The notes beneath the pieces are model-generated. The model did not search any database. It worked only from the letters and a program-made list of their open reading frames with translations, and was not told the origin of the DNA. A program made the translations under genes and the position numbers. Below are positions 36,115 to 47,100 of a stretch of 64,000 nucleotides of DNA, one piece after another (position 1 is the first letter of the stretch; the number at the start of each line of letters is the position of its first letter). The stretch comes from Coix lacryma-jobi var. lacryma-jobi (lineage: Eukaryota; Streptophyta; Magnoliopsida; Poales; Poaceae), in contig CM019822.1 of NCBI GenBank assembly GCA_009763385.1, positions 24,236,842 to 24,300,841 on the forward strand, given 5' to 3'.

Positions 36115-36606
36115 AGTGCTATTCTACACCCTAGGTGTAGAATATTATTCTACACCATTAGACAAAATTGACTAGAAAAAAATACTGAGTAGTACTGGAT
36201 AATGTTCAGTATCAGTCAGTACTACACCCAACATAAAAAAATACTGAATAATACTGATACGCGACTACTGAACAATACTGAATTTTGTTCAGTACAGCAG
36301 TTTGGTGTAGAATAGTACTCCCTCCATTCCAAATTATAAGACGTTCCAAGAATCTTGGAGAGTCAAAGTTTTTCAACTTTGACCAAAATTATAGAGAAAA
36401 ATATAAAGATTTATACCATCAAATATACATATTATGGAAATATAACTAATGGAGAATCTAATTGCACTTAGTTGATATCATAAATATTATTATCTTATTA
36501 TATAAATTTGGTCAAAGTTGAAAAACTTTGACTCTCCAAGATTCTTGGAATGTCTTATAATTTAGGATGGAGGGAGTATTCTACACCTAGGGTGTAGAAT
36601 AGCACT
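36115..36606. mobile_element. Micron-like TIR element in a (TA)n array
   Basis: Perfect 30-bp terminal inverted repeats lie at 36115-36144 and 36577-36606 (core TTCTACACCTAGGGTGTAGAA). The element is flanked on both sides by (TA)n, at about 36096-36110 and 36608-36630. Insertion into TA microsatellites is the habit of the rice Micron MITE family. A Stowaway MITE at 36318-36576 is nested inside it. Confidence 0.8.
36318..36576. mobile_element. Stowaway MITE nested in the Micron-like element
   Basis: Ends CTCCCTCCATTCCAAATTAT and the inverted form ATAATTTAGGATGGAGGGAG, with TA flanks (36316-36317, 36577-36578). Long inner arms with AGTCAAAGTTTTTCAACTTT on both sides form a long hairpin. It is a close relative of the copy at 49428-49692. 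Confidence 0.92.
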
Positions 36607-36727
36607 TATATATATATATATATATATATAGTGCACTACGAAATGAAATGCACTCTGGCTTTAATTTGTTTTTTGGGACCAGATCTGGCTTGAATTTGTT
36701 GCTAGGAAGGATATATATTGTGTGTGT

Positions 36728-37180
36728 CACTACTAGAGAAAAGGCCTTTAGCCCCGGTTGAAAATGACCTGGGCCTTTTTAGTCCCGGGTACACGTAACC
36801 GGGACTAAAGGTCATCCCAGGAGAAAAAATAAATGTATATTGTAATGGGATTCGAACTCAACACATCTCGCCTCGCGCATAAACTCGCTTACCAACTCAG
36901 CTACGTACACAACCCACGTGATATAGTTCTGAACGCTTTCCTTTTGAATTCACTCGTGAAGGACCTTTAGTCCCGAGTGGAATGCCTTTAGTCCGGGTTG
37001 GTAACACCAACCGAGACTAAAAGGTCTAAAAGGTCACCTTTTAGCCCCGGTTGGTATTAGGACCTTTAGTCCGGGTTGGTAACACCAACCGAGACTAAAA
37101 GTCTTTAGCCCCGAAAGCAATTTTTTGTCGAGACTAAAGCTCAGTTGATAGTCGACCAAAGGCCTTTTTCTCTAGTAGTG
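36728..37180. mobile_element. Non-autonomous CACTA transposon (copy 2)
   Basis: Begins CACTACTAGAGAAAAGGCC and ends GGCCTTTTTCTCTAGTAGTG, so the terminal inverted repeat is near perfect over about 20 bp. TGT is duplicated at 36725-36727 and 37181-37183. Sub-terminal CTTTAGTCCCGGTTGG repeats fill the interior. At 453 bp it is smaller than copy 1 and lacks the 161-bp duplication. It keeps the tRNA-derived block more completely. Confidence 0.93.
36847..36910 (-). other. tRNA-like sequence inside CACTA copy 2
   Basis: On the minus strand TAGCTGAGTTGG (36903-36892) fits the A box and GAGTTCGAATCCC (36859-36847) fits the B box. The 32-nt gap between them is tRNA-like. The T-stem does not pair well, so it is a decayed tRNA gene, not an active one. 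The same block in copy 1 shows it is part of this CACTA family. Confidence 0.65.
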
Positions 37181-37190
37181 TGTGGACCTT

Positions 37191-37619
37191 TAGGCCTCGT
37201 TTGGCAGAGCTCTTAGAGCCGATTCTCTCCTAAATCCAGCAGGAGCTTTGTCAAACAGTTTTTCAGAGAGAAGTGTTTCTCTGCTGATTTCGTGAAGTGA
37301 TTTTCTGAAATGAACTAAGGGCCAGTTTTGGTATAGCTCCATCTGATTATTATTCTCTATAGAAGTTGATGAGAGAAATGATTCTGTGGCGGAAAGTGGG
37401 GTTTAAAATTTTTTAGCATAAACTCTTAAAATCAGCATGGAGAATCACTCTACAGAATCAGGATAAGCTACTTTTTTCAGCTCTCAGCCTCCTAGTTCAT
37501 TTAAGAGAATCACTTTACGGAATCAGCAGAGATTCACTTCTCTCTGAAAAACTGTTTGACAGAGCTCCTGCTGGATTCAGCAGTGAATCAGCTCTGGAAG
37601 CTTTGTCAAACGAGGCCTA
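37191..37619. mobile_element. Long-hairpin MITE next to CACTA copy 2
   Basis: TAGGCCTCGTTTGGCAGAGC at the left is mirrored by GCTTTGTCAAACGAGGCCTA at the right. The arms continue to pair far inward: CAGTTTTTCAGAGAGAAGTG matches the inverted CACTTCTCTCTGAAAAACTG. The whole 430 bp can therefore fold into one long hairpin. No clean target duplication could be assigned. It begins 10 bp after the CACTA element. Confidence 0.75.
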
Positions 37620-38311
37620 AGAGGCTGAGAGTTAGAAAAATAGCTTCACCTAATTCTATGAAGTGATTCTTCATGCTGATTTTAAGAGTTCATGTTAAAG
37701 AATCAAAGAGAATCAGAATCAATTCTCCCAAAGAATCAGTTTCTATAGAGAATCAAAATCAGATGAAACTCTCCTTACTTACTTTACATGCACCAGCTAA
37801 TCCCAATTCCCAACCTCCGAACTTCCCTCTGGTTAATCACAAACCTCTGTTCGTTGAAACACAACAAAGTAAAAGGTCGATTGGTAAGGTATAGATAATT
37901 CCAACCAGCTGAGAGAACAGAGGCTGCAGATGAATACTGAAGATTTGGCTAGGTGCATGTCTTAGCCACTTGACATGAAGAAGAACCTTGCTTATGGGGA
38001 GTACGTACACCTCGGTACCTTTATTTTTATCCTAATAAAACCACTCCCGATACGTTCTGTACGTGTATATATATTTTACCCAATGCATGGAATCGTTAAA
38101 AGTGATCTAGTTATGGAGCCTGCTTTCTCCTCATTCTTCTACTGTCAGCCACTCTCAGCCGCGCGCCGCCCTCTCATCGGAACGATACAAAACACGCAGC
38201 TTGGGGGCAGCAAAGCACATAGCCACTCTCTGAGAGATTTCATCATTTTTCTCGTCCCTGCCTGTCCATGTCTTCTAAAGAGATCACAACAAGCAACCAT
38301 CAGACCACTCC
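37620..38311. other. Upstream region of the peptide-hormone gene
   Basis: The first 150 bp repeat the MITE interior in part (GAAGTGATTCTTCATGCTGAT). TATATATATTTT at about 38066-38077 is a possible TATA region about 240 bp before the ATG at 38312, but the site is not secure. Confidence 0.4.
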
Positions 38312-38895
38312 ATGTTTAGCGTAAACTCTCCCCTAGTAGCTCTCAAGGGGCAGCTAAAGCTCAGCATCACCACTACCGACCTGCTAGTTGTGTTGATCAT
38401 CCTCACTCTCTACGTTACTAACTGCGAAGCTCGTGATCTCCGCGTTCATGGTAAGCACTGCTCAAGCTCAAGCAAGCTGATGACGTCCTCACCACCCAAG
38501 GTATATATATATATATAAGCTAATCCACATTCAAACTAAAGTAAGCTAGGCCAAAGTTCTCAACTTCTAATCGTTTTCTATTTCCTTTTCATTTCATTTC
38601 CTCTCTTGTGTTGCATATATAGGGCGGTGTGATAGATGGTGGCGCTCCCAACGGGAATATGAGATCTTCATTGGCCGTTCCGGTTGGAAGCAAAATGGAT
38701 GCATCAATGGTCAACAAAGCCGCGATTGTGGCGAAGAAAGAAGTGACATCATCAGGTGGAGTAGTTAGAAATGCTAGGCATGTCGTTAGGGTTTTGCAGC
38801 AGCTTCATCAGCATCATGGCCCCCATGAGGGTGATCAGGGAATCCATCTGGATTACGCTCAACCTAGAACCCACACCCCACATCACAACCGATGA
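38312..38895 (+). CDS. RGF/GOLVEN/CLEL-type secreted peptide precursor
   Basis: RGF (CLEL, GOLVEN) peptides are secreted, tyrosine-sulfated 13-residue hormones that control root meristem activity and gravitropism. Exon 1 (38312-38500) encodes a hydrophobic signal segment (LLVVLIILTLYVTNCEA). A strong GT donor (AAG|GTATAT) and AG acceptor (38621-38622) join it in phase 0 to exon 2 (38623-38895). The 153-aa product ends DYAQPRTHTPHHNR. The last 13 residues before R fit the RGF mature form (DY at the start for sulfation, P at position 10, HN at the end). The middle is a variable, basic propeptide, as usual. A CAG|GTGGAG donor inside exon 2 (after 38755) could instead splice to 40012; see the downstream feature. 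Confidence 0.7.
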
Positions 38896-38972
38896 GAGAA
38901 TATCGTCATGCTGTATCACTGTGACGCTAGTGCAGTTACCTTTCAATATATTTCTTCTCCCGTTATACGATC

Positions 38973-39138
38973 CAGTGGCGGAGCTAGAGCAAATTCATGG
39001 GGGGTGCGCTAGCCTTGTGGGTGCATATGATTTTGTCGTGTGGGTGCATATATGGTAAAAGATTGAACGTAATCACTGTTTTTCAGATTTTTTGTGGGTG
39101 CGGCCGCACCCCCTAACATGAATATAGATCCGCCCATG
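38973..39138. mobile_element. hAT-type MITE with 8-bp target duplication
   Basis: Begins CAGTGGCGGAGCT and ends AGATCCGCCCATG (inverted match). The 8-bp ATACGATC is present on both sides (38965-38972, 39139-39146). An 8-bp duplication and CAGNG ends are typical of hAT elements. A related, worn copy lies at about 57534-57690. Confidence 0.88.
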
Positions 39139-39278
39139 ATACGATCGACGTTCATTGTATGCATGGTTTATAGGATCTCGAATAATTCTCGACTCTGCTT
39201 GTGATATTGACTTAATTATATGCTTGTTAACCGTGTAGACATTCGAATATACCCACCCTCCAACGAAACATGAAAACG

Positions 39279-39281
<3 letters not shown>

Positions 39282-39358
<77 letters not shown>
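39282..39358. repeat. (TA)n microsatellite
   Basis: About 77 bp of uninterrupted TA. It produces a spurious poly-(Tyr-Ile) frame on the minus strand. It directly abuts the TIR element at 39359. Confidence 0.97.
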
Positions 39359-39360
<2 letters not shown>

Positions 39361-39733
39361 TGAGTTTTCTATACTCCCGGGAGTAGTTACTCTCATCTTC
39401 AAAACACCATGTTGCGTGTGTGTTCATACTTGTTTATCACTTTGAGTATGTTTATATACTCATGTTAAGATATTTTATGTCTTAATACACTAAAAAATTT
39501 CAAAGGAACCCATACTTTTTAATATATTACGAAAATGTCACTCACTGTTGTATATAAAATAAGTATATCCGCATACTCTATGTATGCATGCATACTTGAC
39601 GTATATACTTCCATAGATAGTCTAGTATGATCATATACTTCATGTAAATATACTTCGTTCGGTCATATATACCATAAATCTAGAGATATAAACATGGGAG
39701 TAACTACTCCCTAGGAGTAGAAAATAATTTCCC
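39359..39733. mobile_element. TIR element inserted in a (TA)n array
   Basis: The left end (GAGTTTTCTATACTCCCGGG, then AGTAGTTACTC) is mirrored by the right end (GAGTAACTACTCCCTAGGAG, then TAGAAAAT). (TA)n lies on both sides (39282-39358 and about 39734-39743). The internal sequence is rich in CATACT/AGTATG motifs. 375 bp, no ORF. The setting matches that of the Micron-like element at 36115, although the sequence differs. Confidence 0.72.
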
Positions 39734-39745
39734 TATATATATACA

Positions 39746-39888
39746 CTCCCTACGTTCCAAAATTATAAGTTGTTTTAATGTTTTTTTTGTTCATTAATTT
39801 TTTTTTTGCAGATAATAACATGTCTAGATATACTGTAAAATCTATGTATCAAAAAAGTCAAAACGACTTATGGTTTGGAACCGTGGGA
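39746..39888. mobile_element. Stowaway-like MITE
   Basis: CTCCCTACGTTCCAAAATTATAAG at the left is mirrored by CTTATGGTTTGGAACCGTGGGAG at the right in inverted form, with CAAAACGACTTA facing TAAGTTGTTTTAATG. It follows the preceding TIR element by only about 12 bp. Confidence 0.6.
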
Positions 39889-40011
39889 GCATGCATGCAT
39901 ATAATCTTGTTAGGATGCCCATCGGCAACGCACACGAACTTATTGTATAGCTAGCCATGCTTTTGATTCATTTAGCATTCATTCACAGACAGTTGTCTGA
40001 TCTGCATGCAG

Positions 40012-40319
40012 GTGATTCTGCTTGTCGTGGTTCTTTGAGAAAAGCATTCGAAGCAATCAAGGTATGCCGCATGTAAATGCGTTTGGCATTGCATGCACAG
40101 CATTTTGTTGCAAGGAGGTGAAATAGGAAAAAGCTTTTTCTATCTTTATATATATGTAGGTGAGGTCAGGCATTGGAGGGCGGTCGGTGCTTGGAGCTGA
40201 TGGTTCCAACAGCGAGCAAGTAGGGAGAAGTAACACGACCGCCACGTACACCGCCGAAACCCTAGTAGCCATGGACTACCTAGATGCGCGCCCGGCACCG
40301 GCTGTTCACAACAGGTAGC
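40012..40319 (+). pseudogene. Second RGF-like terminal exons, out of frame
   Basis: An acceptor at 40010-40011 opens SACRGSLRKAFEAIK, with a donor after 40061. A second acceptor at 40158-40159 opens VRSGIGGRSVLGADGSNSEQ. Exon 2 of the upstream gene can splice to 40012 in matching phase. Further on, DYLDARPAPAVHN followed by R and TAG (40275-40319) fits the 13-residue RGF form (DY...P...HN). That motif is one base out of frame with the preceding coding run; the change falls near a CCCC run at 40260-40263. An acceptor at 40222-40223 could reach the motif frame, but its polypyrimidine tract is poor. It may be a decayed duplicate or an alternative 3' end of the same gene. Confidence 0.5.
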
Positions 40320-41065
40320 AGCAGCGGCCAGGGGGTCCGCTCTATCTGGCCTCTCTCTAGTGGCCAAATTTTGAAGAAACTGCTGGGATAGCCTAGCCGG
40401 CACTGTTAGCAGCAGTTCGGGCAACTGCCTGAACTCAGCACATCTTGTGTTGTTGTATAGGAAGATCGAGGACCGAGGATCATATATGTTCCACTGTTCC
40501 GTTCTCATAAGAGCAATGGAAGGGGAATTTCAAGTTGATGCAGAGTACACAAGTTCACAGCAGCTCTAATTCTTTAATTTCATCTCCCTTCGTATGTAGT
40601 GTAGTTGCGCTTTTGATTGCTCTATTGTCGCGCACGGAGTATGCGTGATCTTCGTATATCGTTTGATGTGAGGGCAGAGCTTCCAGATAAATTACCATGA
40701 CCGAACCATGTAAGTCTTTGGTACACCAAACGAGTAACCAGTGTTAATTTTAGGCACAGACTACAAAGAGTATTATTATATGCCTAGTTGTGTATTATTA
40801 TATGCCTAGTTGTGGCAAATATCTCAATCTTCCCAAGAATGTCCCCTCCACATCAATCTTAACAACAATCAGCTGTAAATAATGGGTGGCGAGCAACTGA
40901 GCAGGAATAGCCTGTTCCAAAAAAGACAGACATCCAAACCCCAGATCCAAGCAAAACCTACTTGTATTGTGGTGCACCTCCATGTGATGATGGGTCATGG
41001 GTGGATGGAGAGGCTCGGTAGAAATAAAGTGAATCAGAAGCTTCTCTTAGGTTGTACGACTATCA
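40320..41065. other. Convergent intergenic region
   Basis: This lies between the plus-strand peptide gene and the minus-strand YbaK gene and should hold both 3' untranslated regions. About 40770-40813 is a direct duplication of a 22-bp unit (TATTATATGCCTAGTTGTG). No further gene is seen. Confidence 0.5.
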
Positions 41066-44000
41066 TCAGCTGCATTTCACCACGAATGGACTAAAGGCAC
41101 TTAAGAATTGTGAGGTTCGCATCCCGAGCTTGAGGTCAACTTCTCCACCGCCCAGCCAGAAGAAATCCTCATCCAATTTGGTGATAGCTTCATCTATGAT
41201 AACCTGTGGAGGAAACTTTTTGCATCAGGTACCTTGCTAATTTTGTGAGTTCACTCATAAGGCATAAGACGTGCATTTCATAAGAATATACAAATGCATC
41301 AATTTGAAAAGATGTTTCCTCCATACTCACAGCTGAGTATTGAAGCCTTCTAATTATTGTTATTATTGATATTATATATGCATCACTGACTCTAATGTGA
41401 CTAAGAGTAGGGGGGGCCATCTATCTATTGGCTACTGCTACCATTCATTTAATCTTATGTAATTGGATTGCAGTAGGATAGTAGCTGTAGGATTGGAAAA
41501 GGTAAAGAGATGTTAACTACAGAATGTCAAGTATGGATATGCAAAATACACAGTTGGTCAACATAAATCTATCAAATTTAATCTAAACCTAATAGCAGTA
41601 TCTTTGCAATGTACATGCTTCAATAACTGCAATAAATATAAATTTACATTGCCGCCTTACCGGTATGTTTGTTTCCATCCCAATGCAAGTGACAGCGTTA
41701 TGCACAAACCCAGTAAGTTTGTGTGACTCCTCTTCTGGTGCCAACCTCACTGCATCAAACAAAAGTAAACAGCAAGGCTGGTTTCAGATGACAGCAATAG
41801 TAGGCCCACAGCCGTTCAAATTGCCTAAACTATGGTAAGAGCCACTGCTTATTAGTAGGCACTGAAAATGTTTAAATAGAAAAAGAAGCAGCAGAATTAC
41901 AATGGCATAATGAAGAAAACAGTTAGCGCCAAGGAATTTTCTTTCAGTGCCTATTACAAAATATGATATGCACCAATGTTTCAGAAATCAGTAGTGAACC
42001 AGTTACTTGTTCCCCGGCGGCAGGTTTAGGTCAGTTCCTCATAGTACCAACAGCAATAAAGTAAAGGGCACGAGAAATAGCCTACAATTTCGCCAGGAAG
42101 AGACACACAATGCCTGTTGTGGAAGTTGTAAAAGGTAAAACTTTACTGAAATGTGTTAGTAGCACATTCAACATCTTTTCATTATCAATGGTAAGACTCT
42201 AAGTCCATCAGGAATATCACTGTAATCAGCTCATTGCAATTTGTATATGAACCAAGAAGTTCTATGTACAGACCATCATCCACATAGAAAAAGTGCTTGC
42301 CTAGCAGCAGCCAGCCATAAAAATGAGATACACCACCTGAATGCACTGATAAAAAACCGAGGGGAGCATTGTACACATATCACCTTACCCCCCCCCCCCC
42401 CCCCCCCCCCCCCGCACACACAAAAGGAACTTCAAATACATTGTAAACGAATCTTACTGTTAAATCTCTTTTTGGGTATTTGCTTCTCATTTAGTTCATA
42501 CAGGAAGTTCTTGATGTTTTCAGCGTTAAGCCGTGCATTATACTACAGGAATATACATTACGTTAGTATAAATATGAGGTATATAAATTTTGAATGGTAC
42601 ATTGATATCTTAAAGCTTACCTGAACAACAATGACATAGTATTTTGAATTTTTTGGATTGCTGCAATCAACAACATCTGCAGCAGCTTGGGTGTTCACCT
42701 AAAAAAAGATGGACACAATTCATCACAACTAATGTTAAAGATAGATTAATATCAGATTTTGAGGCAGAATCTTCTTAATGAAATGACGTGCAGCTCTCAT
42801 GTTTTATTTGAGAAAAAAGATTTTGAGGCAAAGATCATAAAACTGCTCCAACTCCAATGCTAAGTAAATCAATGCATGTCCTTCCCAAGATAAAACAGTA
42901 CTCGTTTTGTGTTCAACCACTCCATTAAATCTGATAAGCAGTGATGCTCCACTGCTTCTCATATTGCATCTCTGATTCTCAAAGAACTGTAGAATTTAAA
43001 TAAGCCCAATGCAATTTAAAAAAGTTCCTGTTCCGCAAATACTTTAAGTAGGCAAAAATTCTAAAAGAATCTCATGAAGCACACAAGCATGTTGATCATG
43101 TTGATCTGTCCTTAATGTTCAAAGTAGGAAGTATTTCAACTCAAACTTTAAGGCGTTTGCAGATAGTGGCCTCTATCTCTTATCCATACCATATAGCAAT
43201 CAAATGTGATAAAAAATTAGCAAACAGCTACTTGCACCAAAAATCAAGGGAAATAGACTCAGGTAATATCCTATACAGGATACAAGCGTGTTATAGACAT
43301 CACTAGTTATTTCAGAGAAAAAAAACTGCTTCTGATAAACTCGGTGCTGATTATCTCTGATATAAGCTAGAAATGCTATAACAATTCTTGTTGCAACTTG
43401 TCATAGCTCATAACATAGTAGCATATAAAACAACAAACTCTGCTACGCATCAGCCTACATGCAATGAAATCATGAGAAACAGCAGCTATGTACTTATTTT
43501 GAATCTTCAACAGGATACGACAGTACAACTAAATCAAATATTTGCCAAGTTATAATGCCATGACAACTAGCATAACTCATGACCTTTACTCAGCCACCAA
43601 CTAACTATGGCAATTGCGCCCATGATACTATTTATACAAACAAATTCAGTGCAACTATTTGCAACCTTCAGAGAGTAAGTGATTCATTGTTCAATAACCA
43701 ATAGCAACAACCATCAGTAAATTATCCTATTCAAGCTATCCTATGCGCACAAAAATCGCTATAAAATGCTACATTAACGTAATTGTAGCCAACCTAGCAG
43801 TTAGGTAGACCCAGTGGCCAGTGCTCGACGAAACAGCCGCAAGGAAATGGAAAGGGGGCGAACCATACCATGACGATGCTCTTGCAGAGCTGGGCGACTG
43901 AGTCGGCTCGGAGCAGGCCGCGGCGCTCCTCGAGGGAGCGGTCGTAGTAGTCGGCGGGAACGCGACGGAAGGCGAAATCCCGCACGCCGCGCGCGGCCAG

Positions 44001-44174
44001 GAGGGCCGAGAGCTGCGCCTCGGTGCCCCCCGCGTCGGCCTCGCCGTTCTCCGAAGGCTCGGCGGAGATGGAGAGCGCCCCGAGGCGGCGCTCCTGCGCG
44101 GCGAGCTCGAGGTCCGCGATACGGCCGAGGATGCGGAGCTGACGCGCCTCGAGGTCGGCCGCCGCGGCGCCCAT
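41066..44174 (-). CDS. YbaK/prolyl-tRNA-synthetase-associated domain protein
   Basis: YbaK-type proteins hydrolyse wrongly charged aminoacyl-tRNAs in trans. Five exons on the minus strand join in frame: 44174-43869, 42698-42621, 42542-42458, 41749-41661 and 41203-41066, for 231 aa. All junctions are GT-AG. The first exon encodes an Ala/Glu-rich helical N terminus (LEARQLRILGRIADLELAAQ) and the start of the domain (FRRVPADYYDRSLEERR, LRADSVAQLCKSIVM). Later exons give VNTQAAADVVDC, YYVIVVQYNARLNAENIKNF, RFNMRLAPEEE, LTGFVHNAVTCIG and LDEDFFWLGGGEVDLKLGM, which are the conserved blocks of the plant single-domain form. The ATG at 44174 is the first in the GC-rich exon. Intron 3 contains a 26-C run. 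The protein is complete; cellular location cannot be judged. Confidence 0.9.
42388..42413 (+). repeat. Poly-C run of 26 in a YbaK intron
   Basis: Twenty-six consecutive C follow ACCTTA and precede GCACACACA. It lies in intron 3 of the minus-strand YbaK gene, so transcripts would carry a long G run. Such a run is prone to sequencing length error. Confidence 0.95.
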
Positions 44175-47100
44175 GGTTGCCGGACCTGGTGTCGTCGGAG
44201 GCGAGTCGTCCCGCGGCGGTACGTAGAAACCGGATGGAGGCCGACCTGCCTTCTAATGGGCTAATGGAGGCTTGTTGTCAAACCGTAGCCCAGGCCCAAT
44301 TGAAGCCATTATGTGAAAAGGGCCTGATAAAAAGACTGGATGGCCCATGGATTAAGAATTCACCGGTAGCTGGTTTTAATCAGTATCGGTATGTTCTTTT
44401 TTTTATCAGATATTTTAGTATAGACTAGCAAATGTGTCCATACGTTGCAACGGATCGTGATCCAATAGATATTAGAATTAGACTTTGTGTCATCTCTAGA
44501 TATGAGCTATTCTAACTCGTAACTTGTATGAACTTGTCTTATAAGTATAGATTATGTAAGAGATACTGATCCAATACATCTTGGAATCATATTTTCTATT
44601 GATCATCACTAGACATAAGCTTTTCTACACCTAGTCATATAATTCTAGGCAGAAGAAACTTTTCACTACTGAGTAGTTAGGGAGAGACGGACCCAAAACT
44701 GGCTGGAGAGAAATTTTGCATCTCTTGATCTCTCGTAGCTGCCCGTGAATAGCATACCAAAGCATGCATTTGTATCATATATAGCTGAGTTGCATATGAT
44801 ACGTTGCCTATAAAATATGCCAAAATTTCATCGTACAATAGCTTTTATGAGTCCAGATCATATCACGTACACGACCTAATACATTTTAGAATTGAACTTC
44901 ATATCATGCTATACAAGAGTTGTTCTAACTCGCATGAGTACCGGTTATATATATTGGTCCAAACGAAAAAAAAACTATCCATTGTTCGGTGGTTAGGGAG
45001 AGGAACCAAAAAATAGAAAATAATTTTTGTCTCTTTATTATTATTAGGTATATATAGATATAGATATGCTAAGCTTAATATATTTTTATATTGTTCAATG
45101 TATTTTTTCCAGAAAAAGAAGTTTAGACAAAACTTGGTCTACATTTTTTTGACTAGGCTGAATTGAAACACAGAACTAGAACAAGTTCACCTCATGTAAC
45201 GGAACATTGCAGTTTTCTTAAAATCCTAAATAAGTATTTCAAAAAAATACAGCATAAACATATGTGCTGGATTGAATTAATCAGTAGATAAGTATTCACC
45301 TTTTCATCCACTTCCTTAGTCTCGTTACTCTCATACTGAATCTTCCCTCAATAGCTTCAACTCTTTGTTGACAACTTCACTAAAATGTAATAGGATTCCT
45401 CTCTTTGTTGACAATTGTCATAAAAATGCCCTGTCTCTATAGCTATGTTGAATACAAGGTTGACAACCAGGGCTGATAAGGGTTGAAATTATCCTAGAGA
45501 GAATACATCTCATAGAAGGCTTTTCATCCCTTATAGGGTTCCTCTCTCGTTGTCGCCACCTCGGGCCCCTCCTTTCTCCGTTCCGATGATCGCACCGGTG
45601 GCATGGAGGAGCAGGGACCCGCCTACTCTCTTCCGATCTAGTGTAGTTTCTTTTTGCATCCTTCTTCTTATCCCATATTCAATTTTTTTTATGGCGGAGT
45701 AGAAGATGTTGTGGGTGCAGGAAATATCGATGGTCACTGGGTTTATTGTGGCGATTAGGGTCCTCTGGTTGTAGCGTCCTCTTCACCGCTGCTGGCAAAT
45801 CTACTCATAGATGGCTAGAACTTGTCGTTGGAGGCAATTCCTTATAGAAGAGCTTGGATCCTTGTTGTGCTGATTTATCAGTGTTAATGTATTTTTAGTG
45901 TTGGAGTGTCGTGGAGATCTGAAACTCATAAAATATTATTTTTAGGTCCTAAACTTATCATTGTGTGTTATGAAGGTCTTTACGAGCCTCAACTCGCCTA
46001 TACATTAGAACTTGTTTATTGGATGTACATGTATTTAGCTCAATCCATATGTGTTGTAGTATATTTAAAACTAAGTTCCACTCCAATACATATGGTTTGA
46101 GGTAGATACATACACATCCAAACAAGGTCTGAGTGGTTTTATATGTGCGTTGTTAGTACTACTAGTACACGAAAAATCAACTACGTATAAACCAGCCCTT
46201 GTGATGTTGTGTATGTTACGTACATATAACATGAAAACCACGCGGACCCGCCCAGTCACGGGCACCGAACTAGCAGTGGAGCCTGCAGGTGCGATGCAGG
46301 GGATTCAAACATCAAGGTCTGCCTTGCAGGGACCTGCTGGGTGGTGCTGCTGCCACACTGGCTGCGTGCCGCCGCGCTCAGATACTGGCCTCTCGCCCTC
46401 TCTGCCTAGAGGTGGTGGTGAGCTGACATGCATCCTACTGCGCGCGCCAGGCCGCCAGTCCGCTCTGTACGCCGGCGCCCCCTGGTCCCGCCGCCAGGAC
46501 GAGAGCTAGAGCCTGGAGGGTGGGTGTGTGTGTGGTGTGTGACTGTGTGGTGCGCATGAGGAGCTGTGTCACGTCGGGCATGTCGCATGGAAAAAACATA
46601 GTGTAGGGACCATTCGCATATGAATCATGTGCGGACTGTGACTGTAGCATGGGCCTATTTTAATGTTTTCTCTTTCCATGTTTGGTTACGGCCCACTTGT
46701 CATACACTCAATTCTTACAGTGCTTCGTGCGGATGGTCCTCACCAGATTTGTTTTCCCTGTCGCATGATCGTCGTCATGCCAACACTCGTGAACGCTTCT
46801 ACTACCGAGTTCCCCGGCCCGGATTCTCCGTGCATAGGTGCCCATTTTACACACTTGGGGTTTTCAGGTCTAAAATTTTAACCCTGTCATATCAAATATT
46901 ATTATCATAATTTAATCTATTAAACATAAACTAATTATAAAATTAATTTATCAGTTGAAGATTAATTTGCAAGACGAATCTATTAAATCTAATTGGTTCA
47001 TGATTTAACTACATTGTCCTATAATAAACATTTGCTAATGATAGATTAATTTAACTTAATAGATTTATTTTTAGACAAACTATAACCGCAATATTCGATG

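Noticed and set aside
39073..39402. Minus-strand ORF with a long Tyr-Ile repeat
   Set aside because: It is a translation of the (TA)n microsatellite and has no flanking coding features.
46150..46650. GC-rich ORFs with Cys- and His-rich segments
   Set aside because: No known zinc-finger spacing, no splice context, and both strands are open.
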